In this document: one piece after another, positions 60,496-64,000 of the stretch
Layout of the letters: each line of letters opens with the position of its first letter
Numbering within the stretch: the stretch's first letter is position 1
NCBI RefSeq assembly: GCF_023343835.1
Contig: NC_064439.1
Span: 25,980,933-26,044,932 of the forward strand
DNA length: 64,000 nucleotides
Source: Lagopus muta
Lineage: Eukaryota > Chordata > Aves > Galliformes > Phasianidae
Reading direction: 5' to 3'
The notes under the pieces: model-generated
The model's database searches: none
Seen by the model: only the letters and a program-made list of their open reading frames with translations
What the model was told of the DNA's origin: nothing
Program-made: the position numbers and the translations under genes

Positions 60496-61712
60496 AAGCT
60501 TGACAACATTCAGACATGCAAACAACGTGTAGTATTTTTTTTGTGTATTTATTTAAGTTCCTGTTTTTTTCATGTTTGTTCCTTCTCAAAGTACTATAGC
60601 CTACACATCTCAGAGTCTGAGCTCCATCTCTTTATTACTGCCCAATACTCTTCTTTCTTCCTAGCTAAGCCCAACATATAGTTCAGTGTCAGTGCCGTGA
60701 TGGCCTGACTAGATTGGCAAAATTCATTTTAGCAGATGCTTACTGTAATTTGTTGGGGAGATTGGAGAGTATTCTGTTGTTCAAAAATGGCTTTGTAATC
60801 TAGCAAAAGCAGAGACATAATTTAATTCCTGTACCCTCTCTAGAGAAATATAAAGCAGGAATAACATGGGCAACAGGATGAAGGATGAAAGGGGGTCAGG
60901 ACAGACTCGTCAGCTCTGCAGTTTCCATCCGAATGTGTGTTCTGTTCATTATTCACACATCCACAGTGGGAGGGCTCAAACCCGTTACTGAGGAAAGAAC
61001 CAGAAATAGCTGATGTTCTTTGCAGGTTATGCTGGCATAAAGAAAGGGTAACAAAACTCTGGAAATAAAGTTAGTATCTGTAGAGTTCATATACGGTAGG
61101 AGCATATGTTTTTAAAGAGGATGTCAAAGGTATTGTCTCATATCTTTCTCTTTTGTGGACCCACTGTGAACCTTCCTAGATCTAACCTCCAGCAAAAGGC
61201 TGCTGTTTTCTGCCCAGGCACAACAGTGAGGTTCCCACCTCACCTTGCTCCAAGGGAGGTCACTCCTTGGTCTTAACTTTAATCCTGTACATAGCTTCCA
61301 AATAATCCCAGTTTAATCACTGTGGCTTTTCACTCTGAATTGTACAGCGCTTAATACTGGCAGTAAAAAGAGATGTTATTTTGCTTGGAAGTGATTGTGG
61401 TTTTATTTCTGAGGGATTATTTGATTTGTGAGATAAGAGAAAGGTGCCTGTAAATGCAGGCAGAGCTCCTCACTGGTAACATGAAGTTTAAAAATGAAAA
61501 ATAATCTTCCTCCCGTTTCAGCAAATGACCAGCAGCTTGTCCTGTGGACATGACTATTTTTCAGGCCTATAAAAAAGCTAGGCAGAGTCAAGACTGCCAC
61601 TGGATGCCATGCCTAAACACTGCTTCCTTTTATTGTAAGTATGAAAATGTGGCTATTATTACTATTAAGTGTTCAAAGGGAAAACAAGCACCTTTGAAAA
61701 TGTGTTATTATT
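60496..61712. other. Non-coding stretch
   Basis: No gene or transposon recognised. A GC-richer part at about 61150-61270 has no long open frame. Confidence 0.6.
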
Positions 61713-61884
61713 AAGGAGGTTGTGGATGCCCCATCCCTGGAGGCATTCAAGGCCAGGCTGGATATGGCTCTGGGCAGCCTGGTCTAGTTACTGGCAACCC
61801 TGCACACAGCAGGGGGGTTGAAACCATCATTATTGTTCTTCTCAACCCAGGCCATTCTATGATTCTATGATTCTGTGACTCTAT
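61713..61884 (+). mobile_element. CR1 LINE 3' end fragment
   Basis: GGTTGTGGATGCCCCATCCC, TGGAGGCATTCAAGGCCAGG, CTGGGCAGCCTGGTCTAGTT and CTCAACCCAGGCC, then ATTCTATGATTCTATGATTC and a TGTGACTCTAT end. Well preserved, only about 170 bases. Confidence 0.94.
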
Positions 61885-62666
61885 ATCTCAACACTTTTCC
61901 AATGTTTTGTGCTTGGGAATGTGTCTTGGGTCCCTGAGACCAACTCACTAGCTCTGACACCTGGTGGTATTCTTTGCATTTGCTCATATAGCTATTTATT
62001 AATTGTATTATTAGTATAGTCTCCAAAGCTAGTCCCGTAGAAAAAGATGTTGGACATACACAGACTAAAACCAATTTACATATGTAGAAATATTGAAACA
62101 CTTGATGAAGTGATATGAATTGATGAAACATTTTCTTCTTCCTCCATGGCCTTGTACCAAGACATTAGAACACAATGATAGTTCCAGTACCCTAAAATAT
62201 AGATCAGATCAGTTCTAAATGATATGTAAAATTTTCAGCAACAAAATAATTGCTATAATTAGCACTTGGAAAACTCTATAAAGTTTTCTACAATTCATGT
62301 TAGATGCATAAAGCCTGATGTTTATACTAAAAGCTCTGCTAGCGTCTCATTGCTTTCATTTGCACCTCTGCTTGATTGATCAGTTTTCTTGGACCATTAC
62401 TTCATTAATTACGGTCCTTTGTTCTTAATTTAATGTCTTTGATGTCCTACTTTGATTCAAATAAATGAAAGTCGGATGGTAATTTTTGAGAAGATGCTGT
62501 TCTTGTTAAATGATGAAGTCATTCTGGTTCAGTTTGTTCAGTGATATTTCCCCTTTAGGATAATTGGCCTGATGAAACGTAAAAATGGCTAATATACATC
62601 AGAAAAGTGACAGATAAAATGTACCCTTAATTTGTTCTAGTGTTCTGGTAAACTTTTCTGAAGTTT
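61885..62666. other. AT-rich non-coding stretch
   Basis: No gene recognised; the 88-codon - strand frame 61865-62131 begins in the CR1 tail and has no support. Confidence 0.6.
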
Positions 62667-62728
62667 CTCCTTTCTTCTTCTTTTTTTTCTTTCTTTTTTT
62701 TTTCTTTTCTTTTTTTTTTTTTTTTTTA
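62667..62728 (+). repeat. Polypyrimidine (T/C) tract
   Basis: About 60 bases of pure T and C, from CTCCTTTCTTCTTC to a run of more than 20 T. Could form a triplex; otherwise simple sequence. Confidence 0.9.
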
Positions 62729-64000
62729 TTGAGCTGAAAACATCAGAAGGAAGCTTTATTAAATTGCTTTTACCTCAAACTACAGGGGGCTCTAATGGAG
62801 AAAGGAAAAATGTTTGAAACTGTTGAGTCTTTGTTCTTTTTTATAGGGCAAGAACATAGATAGTCCACACAACAGGATTTTAATAACTGGGCTTATTGCC
62901 TTCACAGCAGTAAAAAAGGCCTGGGTAGTGGGATTTACTGAACTGCATAAAAGGATATTGAGAAATTCCATACATTATATATTTGAAAAAGCACATCGAA
63001 GTCTAAATATGCAACTGTCAAAAGGTTAATCAGTCCTATGGAATGTACATATGAAATCTAGGAGAACATTCACAATTCTCGCTATGGAATATTTTGCAGA
63101 CTTGTAAGTACTACAATGACATCTGGAAAAGCACCTGCATTTCTGAGAGTGCCTGAGTCACTAGTGCACTCTCTGGGGACTTGTGGGTCTTTTTGAGCTG
63201 CTGACAAACCATGACTAGGGTATCTTCTCTAGGACTGAGAACATGGCACATTTTGTATTCAGAGTGCTGCTTTTTTCTCCATTATCTCCATTAAAAAACG
63301 CCCTCAGGGCCCAGACACTGCCCTATAAAGGCTGTGCTGTGCCTCCATGCACATCTAGGTGTTCTGTGGGGAAATCCTGGCTGCCTCAAGGTCCTTGACA
63401 GTCAGTGCACGACCTCTGCCTGCTCTTACAAGGTGGAGTGTGAATCCCTGTTGTACATGGGACAGGGTACCTTGTTCACAAGAATGAACAAGAGAGCAAG
63501 GATATTTACATTATATGATTTTTATAGTCAAGAGTGGTGCATTCTTTAGAAAAATTATTTTTAAAATTACAATTTTATTATAAAATCAGGCAAAGAAGAT
63601 CCTCTATGGCCTTGATTTTTTTTAATGACTATTTCTTCCCTTGTAATTGGAATAAATGCTTCGTAAAATTCCTGTCTAAATTAAGCAGTTATCAAGATAC
63701 CACAGTACTCTCTGCAGATTCCGTATTGCAATCACCGATGATGAATCTGAAAGTCTCTGCCATTGCCTCTGGGGGGAGATAGCTGTAGATTTTGCACCAG
63801 TCTGTTCTTGCTCTTGCTACTTCGCACTGTTTCTTTTCTGGCAATCATTAGTGTTGGACAAGAAAAACATACAGTCTTGAGAGTTTTTTCGGTCAGGCTT
63901 TCAGCCCAATTGGCTTTTCACACTGTTGCTTCAGGATCTCATAAAGCTGTTGCATCTTCAGAGCACAATGCTCATTGAAACTGCAATTTCTAGTGCATGC
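62729..64000. other. Non-coding stretch to window end
   Basis: A TATA-like CCCTATAAAGG at about 63321-63331 lies in a GC-richer context and precedes a 71-codon open frame at 63334-63549. No cap-site motif or splice donor was found, so no promoter is called. Frames at 63534-63978 on + overlap in different frames and are unsupported. Confidence 0.45.

Noticed and set aside
63321..63549. TATAAA box followed by a 71-codon open frame on +
   Set aside because: TATAAA is common in AT-rich DNA; no initiator, splice donor or recognisable peptide supports a promoter or gene.

Overview
The window looks like AT-rich, gene-poor avian nuclear DNA. The main evidence is repeated copies of the bird/reptile LINE family CR1, several ending in the typical ATTCTATG-type 3' repeat. 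Two remnants of a Tc1/mariner element resemble, from memory, the galliform mariner called Galluhop or Mariner1_GG. A galliform (chicken, turkey or quail type) is the best guess, but no search was run. There are no bacterial genes, operons, CRISPR arrays, rRNAs or recognisable tRNAs.

Layout. 1-2.3 kb is plain AT-rich sequence with one near-perfect hairpin (1733-1777). 2.33-4.20 kb is the largest transposon, a 5'-truncated, multiply broken CR1 whose reverse transcriptase can still be read in pieces. 5.9-7.3 kb holds a possible + strand exon, a cytosine-rich block able to form a G-quadruplex on the - strand, and a 102-codon cysteine-rich frame on the - strand that is the best coding candidate. 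13.2-13.4 kb looks like the last exon of a + strand gene (acceptor, 24 codons plus stop, AATAAA). 19.5-20.4 kb is a transposon pile-up: CR1, an inverted and broken mariner piece, CR1. 21-41 kb is mostly featureless, with CR1 fragments, simple repeats, one possible solo LTR and a shortened mariner (40.95-41.51 kb). 42.6-50.3 kb has four more CR1 tails and an 18-bp triplet repeat that runs into a hairpin. 52-58.3 kb shows clustered splice-like signals on + and two stretches of decayed protein-like sequence on -. 60.2-60.5 kb is the only CpG-rich spot. The rest is AT-rich sequence with simple repeats.

No gene product could be named with confidence. Most open frames of 60-150 codons here are what chance gives in AT-rich DNA, so they are not annotated. 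Candidate exons were kept only where splice signals, reading-frame quality, cysteine pattern or poly(A) signal agreed. Nine of the eleven CR1-type copies lie on +, which would fit an intron of a - strand gene, but the number is small.
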